Shown here: one piece after another, positions 54,265 through 64,000 of the stretch
How positions within the stretch are numbered: position 1 is the stretch's first letter
Layout of the letters: the number at the start of each line of letters is the position of its first letter
DNA from: Pelobates cultripes
Lineage: Eukaryota > Chordata > Amphibia > Anura > Pelobatidae
Assembly (NCBI GenBank): GCA_933207985.1
Contig: OW240912.1
Coordinates: 111,750,147-111,814,146, forward strand
Length of the DNA: 64,000 nt
Direction: 5' to 3'
Notes under the pieces: generated by a model
Databases searched by the model: none
What the model was told of the DNA's origin: nothing
The model's input: the letters and a program-made list of their open reading frames with translations, nothing else
Position numbers and translations under genes: made by a program

Positions 54265-55107
54265 CCGGATGTCCCTCATGATTGCTTTGAACAGATGAAA
54301 ATGGAAACAACCCATCTCCCAACAGTGCACGAGGCTGCTCTACCTGACCCTGACTACACTCTGTTTGTGGGTGGTTCTAGATTCGCAGATACGCAGGGAC
54401 AATTACATACCGGATATGCAGTCACCACAGAGGATCAAATACTCCAAGCATCTACACTCCCATCATCTAAGTCAGCACAAGAAGCCTTACGGTGGCATGC
54501 AAGATGTCTGAAGGGAAGCGTGTTAATATTTACACAGACTCAAGGTTTGCCCTGGGCGTGGCACACGACTTTGGCTTAATCTGGAAAACCAGACACTGGA
54601 AAAACAGGTACTCCTGTGAAACATGGCGCAGCTATCAACAAATTGATGGATGCCTTACTACTTCCTGAAGAGGTGGCCATACTGAAGGTAAAGGCCCACT
54701 GGAGACTAAATTCAGAAGAAGCACATGGCAACCATTTAACCGACCAGGCCGCTAAGGATGCGGCACGCCAGTGTCGGGAAGTGGACAGAAGAGTGTCCAT
54801 CGAAAAGACTCCTATTTACACTATGCAAACCCTACCCACTGATCTCAAGCTCCTAAGAGAACAACAGGCCGCTGCCATTCCACAAGAAAAGCAAAGCTGG
54901 AAAGACAAAGGAGCAACCCTCCAGAATGACATATACACAATTAATCTCAAATTCTGCCTACTCAAGAATATGTATCCAGCTGTCGTTCAGTGGGCCCATG
55001 GACCAGCTCACTTATCTAAGCACCTCATGAATTCTTTGATTGATAAATATTTTGAAACACCCGGAATCACCAATATTTTGAAGAACCCGGAATTAACCTT
55101 GACATGA
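54265..55107 (+). pseudogene. retroviral RNase H and integrase N-terminus, broken
   Basis: Begins 'PDVPHDCFEQM', a gamma-type connection motif. The RNase H domain shows 'YTLFVGGSRFADTQGQ'; the usual catalytic Asp of the DGS box is Gly here. A two-base frame change near 54530 and a return near 54600 interrupt the middle part. The end is readable as 'AILKVKAHW' and 'GNHLTDQAAKDAA'. The integrase zinc region follows, with 'HLSKHLMNSLI'. The frame ends in a TGA at 55105-55107, and the CxxC half of the zinc motif lies just after that stop. Confidence 0.8.
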
Positions 55108-56017
55108 AATTACTGCAGATCCTGCACCATCTGCGCCAGATGTAATCCAGGGAAAATAATCAAGGCTGCACCAAACCATTTGGCAAAACCACAGTACCCT
55201 TTCCAAAGGATCCAAAATGATCATATCCAAATGCCAAAGAGTGGCCGGTATGAATACGCACTGGTCATAGTGGATATGTTTTCAGGATGGCCAGAAGCTT
55301 TTCCGATCGCTAATCTCACTGCAAAGACCACAGCAAAGCGCCTACTTACCGAAATCATCTGCAGATACAGAGTTCCCAAAGTAATTGAAAGTGACCAGGG
55401 TGCATCCTTCACACCGTTGCTAACCACCGTTTGCTAACCAAATCTGGGCAGCACTGGGGGTGACCCTTGCATTCCACACACCCTATCACCCACAGAGTAG
55501 TGGTAAGGTACAACGCATGAATGGCACTCTGAAAGCCAGAATGCTTAAAATGTCCCAAGAGACTAACCTACCCTGGCTGGAGAGTCTTCCCATAGCACTG
55601 TTTAGTGTACGGTACACGCCAAGAGGGAAGTTTAGCTTATCCCCCTATGAAATCTTATTTGGGACAGCACCCAGGTTAGGCTGTTACTTTCCTCAGCAAC
55701 TTCAACTTCAGTCAGATGTATTGGTAGATTATATAACTGCACTCTCTCATGCCTTGACCAAAATCCATGCACAGGTGTTTTCTTCTATTCCAGATCCAGA
55801 GTCAAATACAGGTAGGCATAAGTTACTTCCTGGTGACTGGGTCATGGTCAAGAAGTTCCTAAGAAAACACACTCTTGAGCCAAGGTTCGATGGTCCATTC
55901 CAAGTCCTGTTGACTACATCTACCTCTGTAAAGTTGGCCGGGAAGAATACCTGGATACACGCCTCGCACTGCAAGAAAGTTCCTGATCCAGAGGAAGCAG
56001 ATTCCACCAAATCATGA
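55108..56017 (+). pseudogene. retroviral integrase core and C-terminus, broken
   Basis: Core motifs are 'IQNDHIQMPKSGRYEYALVI' (first Asp present) and 'VIESDQGASF' (second Asp). The third box reads 'HPQSSGKVQRMNGTLK', with Gln where the catalytic Glu is expected. A frame change and stop near 55435 separate the second and third boxes. The C-terminal part includes 'PGDWVMVKKFLRKHTLEPRF' and 'GPFQVLLTT', the usual barrel domain. The reading frame overlaps the env start by four bases, as in gammaretroviruses. Confidence 0.8.
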
Positions 56018-57480
56018 GCTTCCTGTGCCTATTTCTGCTGCTAGGCCTATTAAAGGCCCAACAAGTTGCTATTACCAAAGACAATCATGTTTACACATTT
56101 TGGTATAATTCTTCAAACACACACGTAGCTACTTTTACCTTTGATTACTGTGATATTGTTTCTTGTACTTTTCCACAATCACAACACTCAGCAATATACA
56201 AAGACATACCAAATAAAAAGGACCCATATATTTGTGTGACAGGTGACCGTTGGGGACATCACTGTAGTACCTGGAAAGCGGTGGGTTGGAATACGGGCCG
56301 ACCATGGGGCTACAGACCACAAAGTGACTTAGATAGAGTTGACAGATATGGGAAACCCTTGTTATACAGAATGACCTTGTGCAAGCCAACAGGGTCTACC
56401 CCAATGAAGCTAACCTTAAACATAGAACATCCCAGCCCAGGAGACGCTGGGGAATACGTAATGGGAATGTATTGGAAAGGCTCATATAACAAGTTGGGGA
56501 CCTTCTATTTACAAGAAATGCTTACATCACCTGACTGGGTAGACTCCACACATGACCATTAACCCTCTAAAACAGGGGGTTCTCAACCCAGTCCTCAGGA
56601 CCCCCTACCAGTCCAGGATTTGGGGATTACCTGGGTGTGTCTCAGGTGTTTAGAAAAAGGGAAAAAAACACCTTAGACTCTAAGGTGTTTTTTTTTTCTT
56701 TTTCTAAACACCTGAAACACACCCAGGTAATCCCTAAACCCTGGACTGGTAGGGGGTCCTGAGGACTAACGTTGAGAACCCCTGCTCTAAAACCACACAT
56801 TAAAACCTTTAAAGACATAACAAGGGTTTCCCATATGTGCCAATCCCACATTTGAAGACACTATGGCTGTGGAGACCGGGTTTTCAGATACTAATCTATG
56901 GCTTGAATGGATGGGGTATAATGCTAATTCACACAACAAAACTAACTGTTATGTTTGTGGTGGGGCCAGACCCCATCTGGGTACAGTGCCTTTAAATCTA
57001 CCCCCAGATGTTGAGATGTGTTTTTTAAGCCTCTATGCGCAGACAGCAGTGAACTCATCAGTGTGTGAGTCATGGAAAAAGGTTTACCCAATAACTCAAG
57101 GGAATACCAAGCCACCTGATGGAATCACCGTGTACCCAGGTAACTACACTTGCTATACAATACATGGAGCCACAGGTAAATTTGTAGGTAAATTCCCTTC
57201 TAGCTACTGTACCACTTATCGAGAACCTCACACTGCCCTATTAGTAAATCAAGTTAAGTCCGTGGGAGACATTTATTGGCTATGTGGTGACATGCAACTT
57301 AGATAAAAAAATAACTGGCCTGTGGTGGGGAGAATGTGCTCTGACCAAAGTTATCATGCCCATACATATAATTTCTTATAACCACCAAGGCCCACACGAT
57401 TCACCACATACATCGAGGTAGTTTCGACCCACACATATATATTGATGCCATTGGGGTACCAAGGGGGGTACCAAATGAGT
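56014..57480 (+). pseudogene. retroviral env surface subunit, split by a MITE and frameshifted
   Basis: Starts at ATG 56014 with a hydrophobic signal peptide (MSFLCLFLLLGLLKAQQ). The first part ends with a stop at 56560-56562, next to the MITE inserted at 56573-56784. The second part (56863-57306) contains cysteine pairs such as 'CYVCGG' and the box 'DIYWLCGD', followed by a stop at 57304. A frame-changed remainder has 'GLWWGECALTKV'. These are features of gamma/epsilon-type surface glycoproteins, which bind host receptors. No clear basic cleavage site is seen before TM. Confidence 0.7.
56565..56792. mobile_element. palindromic hAT MITE with 8-base duplication
   Basis: The body 56573-56784 (212 bases) is flanked by CTCTAAAA at 56565-56572 and 56785-56792. 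It starts CAGGGGGTTCTCAA and ends with the complement. The two halves are complementary almost throughout, including the centre 'aacaccttagactctaaggt'. Confidence 0.85.
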
Positions 57481-58123
57481 TCAAGGTCAGAGATGAGGTG
57501 GCGGCAGGATTCAAATCCTTGATCCCACTCATCACCGCTAAGAAGAATGTTAACTGGATCAATTATATCTACTATAACCAGCAACGATTTGTCAATTACA
57601 CTAGAGATGCCCTCCAGGGCTTGGCAGAACAATTACAGACTACCTCCCAAATGACTACCTCCCATTTCAGAATCGAATGGCCTTAGACATGATCCTAGTA
57701 GAAAAGGAGGGCGTGTGTAAAATACTCCCTGATACTATGACATGCTGTACTTTCATCCCAGACAATACAGGCCCTAACGGTAAGGTAACCATGGCTATAG
57801 AGAAATTGGAAAGTCTTTCTCATGAATTAAAGAGGAATTCTGGAGTCCCCAATTTATGGGACAGATGGTTTGGATGGATGAGTGGATGGGAGAAAACTCT
57901 CCTTCAAGTAGGTATGGCAGTTCTTACTGTGGTAATTCTCTTTCTCTTCCTGGTTTCCTGTGTGATGCCCTGTGTGCAGAAATATTTACAGAAGACTGTA
58001 GGTCAGACTATTGACCACACTACACCTACATTCCTACATCAGGATATCGACGATATGGACTGCGACACCTCAAACACACCCCTTCAGTCTCACCACCTCA
58101 AACAGACAACTACTTCCATATAG
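57410..58123 (+). pseudogene. retroviral env transmembrane subunit, one frameshift
   Basis: The ectodomain begins near 57430 ('IDAIGVPRGV') and has a heptad-rich helix ('FVNYTRDALQGLAEQLQTTS'). Near 57680 the frame changes. The next frame reads 'MALDMILVEKEGVCKILPDT' then 'MTCCTFIPDNTG'. The cysteine motif is C-x8-CC, where class I retroviruses usually have C-x6-CC. A membrane anchor follows ('VGMAVLTVVILFLFLVSCVM') and a cytoplasmic tail of about 45 residues to the stop at 58121-58123. The frameshift inactivates it. Confidence 0.75.
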
Positions 58124-58330
58124 GAATAGTATCGGGACTCTCTACGGGTAGGAGTCTGACGCAGGAGATGTAGTGGGTTAGCCGCTGCGGGATATCTGCG
58201 CAGTGAAGCGTTCGAGGCCTGTTCAGACAGATGAGCTGCAGCCAATTAGGGACATCATTAGGGTCAGTTAGTAGTTGTCTCTTTCTTTCTCTCTCTCTCT
58301 CTTTCGTAAATAGTCATTTTAAGGGGGGAC

Positions 58331-58740
58331 TGGACAAAAATATTAACCCAATCCATGTTAGTAAAATGCCTATTTACTCAACATAACTATAATCAGCATT
58401 ATTCAACTTTCTATGTGATTTACCTAAAATGGCCGCTAGGGAGTTTCCCCTTTAACATCGACTAACACCCTCTTTAACAAGATGGCGCTGGAATCTGGGG
58501 GAGACCTCCAAGATACCAGTGACATCACACCCGGTAGGAAGGGCACTAAATGAACCACTTAACACCTAACCAATTATTGATGTATTATTCCATGTTATCT
58601 CTGACAATGCATATGATGTAATTTTGCTTTATAAGGGACATGCCGTCCCCCCAGAATAAACATTCCTCAAGTTTTTCATTAACCCGAAACCTGTGTCTGG
58701 TGTGAATTACTTTAGGAGTGTGCACGCATTACTTCTTTAA
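58331..58740 (+). repeat. 3' LTR of the endogenous retrovirus
   Basis: Follows a purine tract AAGGGGGGAC (58321-58330). It contains YY1-like boxes AAAATGGCCGC (58426-58436) and AAGATGGCGCT (58479-58489), a TATA box TTTATAAGG (58628-58636) and AATAAA (58655-58660). The right end near 58740 is uncertain because no second LTR is available for comparison. Confidence 0.65.
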
Positions 58741-60921
58741 TTTGGCCGGGGGCAGATACGCAAGATAATCAATTTATTGATTGATTCCACATCAGATTTG
58801 CACTGTTATTTTAGTCAACTAGCTTTGGTAAGTAGGTGGCCTAAAATTAAGTGATTCTATAATTGTCCAGTAACAGACGGAGATTGATTTTTGGAGATTG
58901 GGAACATTCTTAATTAAATTTGTTAAAGATGGGTCAAGATGTAATGAGGTCAGATAGTGTCTTGATTATAGATTTTTACAAAAATCTCTTTGCAGGAGTT
59001 GAAATTTAATTTGAAGGGTTGAAAAGGATAGAATGTGACCCTTGTCCAAAATATGTTTGATAGAATGAACGAATTCAAATGGTGTAATCTCAAATATGAA
59101 TATCCAGTTTAGGGATTATTCTTTGGAGGGTTAAACAATGAGCAACAGGGTCCTTAACAAAATATCCAACCAAATCTTAAAACTATGTGCCATTGTGGCT
59201 AGTACTATGGAAGATGGAGGAGATATAATAGATGCCCAAATAAGTGAGAGACCTTCTGTGGTTCCATATGGGAGTCCTCTATAATGACAAAAAACAGGGA
59301 GCCCAGTTTGAAACAAAACAGGAGGAACTGTGCAATTTATGTAGTCTTAAAACAGAGACATAAATAAGGCACTCCTAAACCTCCATCCTTATGAAATCTA
59401 TGGTAGCCATCACAACCCTCCTGTGTTTATAATTATATATACATTTATTTAGGTGAAATTGAATGCCTTTCATTTAAAGTAATGGAAAAGGGGCATTGTT
59501 CAGAAAAAATACGTACATTTGCCAAATGCAGCGATTTTAACCAAGGTATTAAGCGCCAGTCATGAATCAAAATAATGTCTTTACCACTCCAATTCTATCC
59601 GCACAATTCCCCAAACATGTGGGTCTTGTATGCATCTTCAAGAAATTATACTTTTTCTGGCACATCATGTAGCCCACCTTTATTCTGAAGAAATTAAATT
59701 TTATGGGATTGCGGTTACCTAGGGATGGAACATTGATGGCATTGGAAGGTTTTTCTATTGGAATCATCCACGGTGTCAAGGTCAACATTATCTAAACTAT
59801 GCAAAGCTCAACCAATACTTATGTACATATAATTTCCACAATGTACATGTAAATATATACATGTGAGTGGGTTTGTTGGCTCATGTACTTATATAAGTGA
59901 AATAGAACACATCTATATTCAGTAAGAAATATTACTTTTACTGAGTTTATATATCCCGTTAAAGTAAACAAACGCAGTAATATAAATTACTGAGCTATTC
60001 CGGTGTCCCAAAGTCACCTGCAATGCTAGTTTACTATTAATATTCTACAAAGACCTTCACTATCAGTATGCGGTTGAACAGTGACTGAGCTCAATAATGG
60101 TAGTTTATTAACAGAACAAATAGTTGCTATTCACATCTGTGCAAGGTTTCAATAATTCCATTAAATTACAAGTCTCTTCTTGCATAGAGAAACAATGTGT
60201 CTCTGTCAAGGCGTGTAATGGACAAACTGAATGCAGTCTCACGGCATGTAATTAATTAAATGTGATTGGAATCAATACAGCTAAACTGCATTATTTAATC
60301 AACATGTAGGAATGGTGAAAGGCCTCACCTGCAGCAATACCAGTGACAGGTACTTTGTATAAAGGGAGCCTTAAACGTTGGCAAAACGTAGTGGAAGTAT
60401 GTTTACTATATCATACTTTCATACTAAGGGAACCTACTGGACATATGGGCACCTGGAAAAAAATGATGGCCACTAGTACTTGCATTCAATATTTTTTATT
60501 TCAGTTTTAAACAGTTGTTACCATAGCAGAGAAACAATTGTCCTCCATCAGAAAACAGTAAATCCTCAGCTATAACAGAATTACATCTACCATGATGTTT
60601 TGTTAGCCTTAAGACTGGCATAGCATCATGGGAGATGAAGTTTGACAACAGCTGGACATCTACATTTTGGTCATGCCTGTATAATGTGTTTCAGCTTTTT
60701 GAGGCATATTTAGTAGCATATTCTATCCTTCTATGCATTACTGGAGATAAGGCTAAGCCTTCTTTTTAATTTAGCTTTTAAAAAAAAAGTGAGCCAGCAA
60801 TTTCGATTTCAATTTTAGCTAAAGTGACAAAACTGTTTTGAACATTGTGATACTGTAAAAAAATGTTCAACATAAAATATAAAATCAAATGAAACTTTAA
60901 TACACACAGATGTATTTATTA
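58741..60921. other. non-coding DNA
   Basis: AT-rich with no recognised domain. Minus-strand frames near 59131-59316 and 59567-59788 show no family motif and are probably chance or very old remnants. Confidence 0.4.
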
Positions 60922-61345
60922 CTGAAAGGACCACTAAAGTGCCAGGAAAACAAACTCGTTTTCCTGGCATTATAGTGTTAATAGGTCCCCCCCCACCTTC
61001 ATGTCCCCCCTCCCGCCGGGCTCTAGGGGGAGGAAGGGGTTAAAGGCTTACCTTTCTCCAAAGCCAGGCTCCCTCGGCGCTGGGGATTTTCCTCCCTCTT
61101 CTGACGAATGCACATCCGCGTGCGCATTTAATCAGTCCATAGGCAAGCATTTCTCAATGCTTTCCTATGGACGCAAGCGTCTTCTCACTGTGAAAATCAC
61201 AGTGAGAAGCGCTAGAGGCTGTTTTAACCCTATTGTAAACATAGCAGTTTCTTTTTTACAGCTGCAGGGTTAACCCTAGATGGACCTGGCACCCAGACCA
61301 CTTCATTGAGCTGAAGTGGTCTGGGTGCCTATAGTGGTCCTTTAA
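60922..61345. mobile_element. MITE with hairpin at each end, copy 1
   Basis: Ends AAAGGACCACTAAAGT and ATAGTGGTCCTTTAA are inverted. Each end carries its own hairpin: 60941-60951/60958-60968 (11 bases), and a perfect 18-base pair 61288-61305/61312-61329. No coding capacity. TTAA at 61342-61345 suggests a TTAA-targeting family; the left TTAA is degraded. Confidence 0.7.
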
Positions 61346-62673
61346 CATATGTATCAATTACTGAAATGTTTGACAAAACACCCAATTTACTCTAAATGAC
61401 TGGATTCCCAATATGTCTCAGTATACAAATTCAATATAAAGTAATTATCTTAATTACTTGTTTGTAACAGCATATTAAAAACTATTTCTTAAAAGTAAAA
61501 AAAAAACATATATATGTTTGTTAAGATTTCAACCTTTTCTGATAATTCTATATGTTTCGCCACTGTCCTCAAACAAATATGAACATGCACTGCCTTATGT
61601 CTAAATTATTTTTAGGTCTTGATTTTTGTCTAAGTTCTAAAATATATAGTTCCCTAAGGTCCTATAAATGTATGTGAAACAAAAAATTAATTAACTCATA
61701 TTTACTGTTTAACACTAGGTTTTCACTCTTACATCTTGTTCTGTGTAAGAATCACATCTGTCAGAGTTACTTACTAAAGTAACAATTGCTGGGAATTTAA
61801 AACCAAAATTGCCAAATGGAAAACAGAATTGGCTTGGGACAATGTTTCTACTTTAGTGATTTTATCCAAATTTTTGGAATTCCTAGCAATTCTTACTTCA
61901 GGTAATAAGCCTGACTATCTCTATATCTTGACAAAGGACATACCCTTGCACAGACTTGCACAGAAAATCCTCTGGGGTTACTTAAGGGAAATTTCAAGAA
62001 TTTTTTAACCATGCATGAAACTTTCTGAAAATATAAAAAATTCACTCTGAAGATATCACGTGGGATTGGTGAAGTTTATAGAAAGTTTCTATAGGTAAAT
62101 GTAACAAGAAAACAAATCAAAGTTTGGATGTGTCTTTAACTTGATGACTGCAGCAGCTCAGTATAACAGGGTGATCGTTTATGTTTGTTCTTTTAGCTTT
62201 TTAATATACTCATAGCACCAAAGATGCATTCATATCGACATCATGTTCTTTTCAGCTTTGCCCTAAGATGCTTCTACTTATATTTGATTTAGTTCTGCTT
62301 GAATGTACGCTCAAAAGTAATAAAAAAGGATATGCTAATCATTTATCATTTTACTCCCAAAGTGAATGTTTAATCCTTAATTTATCTTTTTTGCTACGTT
62401 AAGCATAGTGCTTAAATGATTTAGTAAATGCATTTTTAAATATGATCTATAGGGATTTTGCACCATTTTATTATTAATATTCTGTCCATGTACAATACAC
62501 TGCTTACCCTTATGGGCCTTCTTCTTGAAGATTTATTAAGACACAGTTGAAATGTTAAACAGGGGCTGTTCCCGTGCAGTTCTGATGCTGCTACATGCTT
62601 CCAATCTTTTTTTGTGCACCCATCTTTTAGCCATAGATGTAGTTCTCCAAAGAGCACATGTTGAAGTTCCATA
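61346..62673. other. AT-rich non-coding DNA
   Basis: No gene or repeat recognised. Confidence 0.45.
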
Positions 62674-63038
62674 TTAAAGGGACACTATAGTCACCAGAAC
62701 AACTACAGCTTATTGAATTTGTTCTGGTGAGTAGAATCATTACCTTAAGGCTTTTTACTGTAAACACTGTCTTTTCAGAGAAAATGCAGTGTTTACATTA
62801 CAACCTAGTGATAACTTCACTGGCCACTCCTCAGATGGCTGTTAGAGATCCTTCCTGGGCCATGGCTACCTAAAATGCATCCAAACATTCAGTATCTCCT
62901 CCCTCTGCATGCAGACACTGAACTTTCCTCATAGAGATTCATTGATTCAATTCATCTCTATGGGGGCTAGATGGTGGTTCTAACACTATAGGTTCAGGAA
63001 TACATGTTTGTGTTCCTGACCCTATAGTGGTCCTTTAA
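62674..63038. mobile_element. MITE with TTAA ends, copy 2
   Basis: Runs from TTAAAGGGACACTATAGT to CTATAGTGGTCCTTTAA, with TTAA at both ends (62674-62677, 63035-63038). Sub-terminal hairpin CACCAGAACAA/TTGTTCTGGTG (62692-62702/62719-62729). Related in layout to 60922-61345. Confidence 0.75.
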
Positions 63039-63164
63039 AGAGAGAGTGTATGTCTGGAGAGATCAAATTATCAATCATCCACCAATAGTTAATATATAAA
63101 ATTGTCAATTTCTATGGAACTTTGCACTTTTGGTAAAATGAAAATAAGGACACAGTTCAGCTTC

Positions 63165-63190
63165 AGGGATCTGGAGTGTCCCTTTAAACA
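63165..63190. repeat. fragmentary MITE end
   Basis: 'ggagtgtccctttaa' matches the ends of the MITE family above. No partner end found nearby. Confidence 0.5.
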
Positions 63191-63299
63191 CAGAGCAGAA
63201 GGGAAAAGGTGTGGGGTGAAAAACTCTGAGACCAGTGATTCTTATATCTCTTTGAATGACATTAGAGATGGTAGTTGGGTTAGGATAAGTGGTGGAAAT

Positions 63300-63570
63300 T
63301 AGATTCATGGATGCATTCAGCATTAGGGCTAGCATTTACACGTAGGAATAGTATTTAAATTTAGGGTTACAGATTCAATTTAGGATTACGATAATTACAG
63401 ATCACATTTGTGTTAGTTAGGTTTAGTGATTTAAAATAGGCTTATGCTCATGGGTGACATTTGAGGTTAGGGGTAAAGATATTTAGGGTTAGGGATAGTG
63501 ACAGACATTATATTTATTTAAGATTAGGGAAATGGAAAGCATTTAGGGTTAAAGGTGGCATTTAGTGATG
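63300..63570. repeat. degenerate TTAGGGTTA-like repeats
   Basis: 'atttagggttacag', 'atttagggttagggatag' and 'atttagggttaaagg' are interspersed with 'gacattatattt'-like spacers. This is an irregular repeat resembling, but not composed of, telomeric hexamers. Confidence 0.5.
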
Positions 63571-64000
63571 GAAGATAAGATGAGATATGTACGATTATTA
63601 CGATTTATTTACGATTATGGACAGCAGTTAGTTCTCATGGCAGAATTTAGTGCCTTAGATAATGTATAGGTACTATTTTGCTTAGAAATAGAGACGGGAA
63701 GAGATAGAAGAAGCAATAGGAGGGGGGAAAAAGTCCTATAGAGAATAGAACAGAGGAATGGGAGAGAACGAAAAGGAAAAACGTGGGAAGATTACTGGAG
63801 AATGGAAACTCAGGGAGAGAAAGGATGACGTAGACTAGAGGGGTAAGAGAAGTGGCAAACACATAAACAAGAGAATCTTTGCACCAGCCGTGCGTGGGGC
63901 ATTTTAACTGGTTAAATGGCTGTGACTGTCTGCTGTGCATCGATGTGAATGTTTACCTGTCTCAGGTAACCCTTGTTAGCTCCTCCAGGTTTTCAGGTCT
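63571..64000. other. non-coding DNA
   Basis: Purine-rich at 63680-63840; no gene recognised up to the end of the window. Confidence 0.4.

Larger units (their letters stand above)
54165..58740 (+). mobile_element. 5'-truncated endogenous retrovirus (gamma/epsilon-like)
   Basis: Order: end of RT connection, RNase H, integrase, env SU and TM, 3' LTR. No 5' LTR, gag, protease or RT palm is present. Pol and env motifs resemble class I (gamma/epsilon) retroviruses, common in amphibians and fish. Every gene carries frameshifts, stops or active-site changes, and env is split by a MITE. It is a dead remnant. Confidence 0.8.

Noticed and set aside
58720..58775. A retroviral primer binding site just after the 3' LTR ('ttggccgggggcagatacg')
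   Set aside because: It resembles the sequence after a gammaretroviral LTR, but I could not match it to a tRNA 3' end and the LTR boundary is not fixed, so it is not called.
59131..59788. Minus-strand frames with hydrophobic stretches
   Set aside because: No family motif, short, and no supporting context; probably chance or an unrecognisable old remnant.
60360..60400. Hammerhead-like 'ggcaaaacgtag' near 60.38 kb
   Set aside because: No paired helices around it and no conserved core; superficial resemblance only.

Overview
The window reads as vertebrate, almost certainly anuran (frog or toad), nuclear DNA. It is AT-rich, intron-poor in recognisable host exons and dominated by transposable elements typical of amphibian genomes: L1/Tx1-like LINEs, a DIRS-type tyrosine-recombinase retrotransposon, a Gmr1-like Ty3/Gypsy element, an env-bearing endogenous retrovirus, a Penelope-like element, hAT, Tc1 and TTAA-type DNA transposons. 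No bacterial operons, CRISPR array, tRNA or rRNA gene was seen. The only host-gene candidate is a 33-base possible exon near 3.45 kb that could start a LYR-motif protein. A 100-base run of N at 45627-45726 is an assembly gap.

Layout. 1-5 kb: AT-rich non-coding sequence with a GT minisatellite. 5-6.85 kb: a long AT-rich interspersed repeat ending in TTAACCCC. 6.98-8.9 kb: a decayed L1 on the minus strand. 8.92-15.21 kb: a complete but inactivated DIRS-like element on the minus strand, with about 326-base inverted terminal repeats, an internal circle-junction region, gag, RT/RNase H and tyrosine recombinase. 15.2-17.4 kb: nothing recognised. 17.4-33.3 kb: one L1 on the minus strand, opened by later insertions: a 628-base element (15-base target duplication), a 1.5 kb retroposon (26-base duplication), and a 1.3 kb solo LTR (5-base duplication CACTC). 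That solo LTR was itself opened by a young, structurally intact Gmr1-like element (22951-29593, duplication AACAG, 1050-base LTRs, one 1467-residue Gag-Pol frame).

33.4-36 kb: C-rich and GT-rich minisatellites with a small hAT-type element in them. 37.6-38.4 kb: another TTAACCCC repeat. 38.43-45.63 kb: a hAT transposon on the minus strand. Its transposase is broken, and its very long 3' part holds two interleaved tandem arrays (91-base and about 175-base units) and captured pieces of Gmr1-like protease and RNase H. 46.39-48.20 kb: an ORF1-only L1 derivative (HAL1-like) with a 14-base target duplication. 50.1-51.1 kb: a Penelope-like element with 212-base inverted arms and a hammerhead-like motif. 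51.7-54 kb: a long AT-rich repeat with a Tc1 fragment inside. 54.26-58.74 kb: a 5'-truncated endogenous retrovirus (RNase H, integrase, env, 3' LTR), broken in every gene, with a palindromic hAT MITE in env. 58.7-64 kb: mostly non-coding, with two terminal-hairpin MITEs.

Nothing here forms a host pathway; the functional units are the elements themselves. The most notable observations are the Gmr1-like element with integrase upstream of reverse transcriptase and an LTR made of about ten consecutive perfect hairpins, the nested insertion order, the circle-junction match outside the DIRS terminal repeat, and the hAT element carrying Gypsy pol fragments among its satellites. All family assignments come from reading motifs and repeats by eye; no database search was possible.
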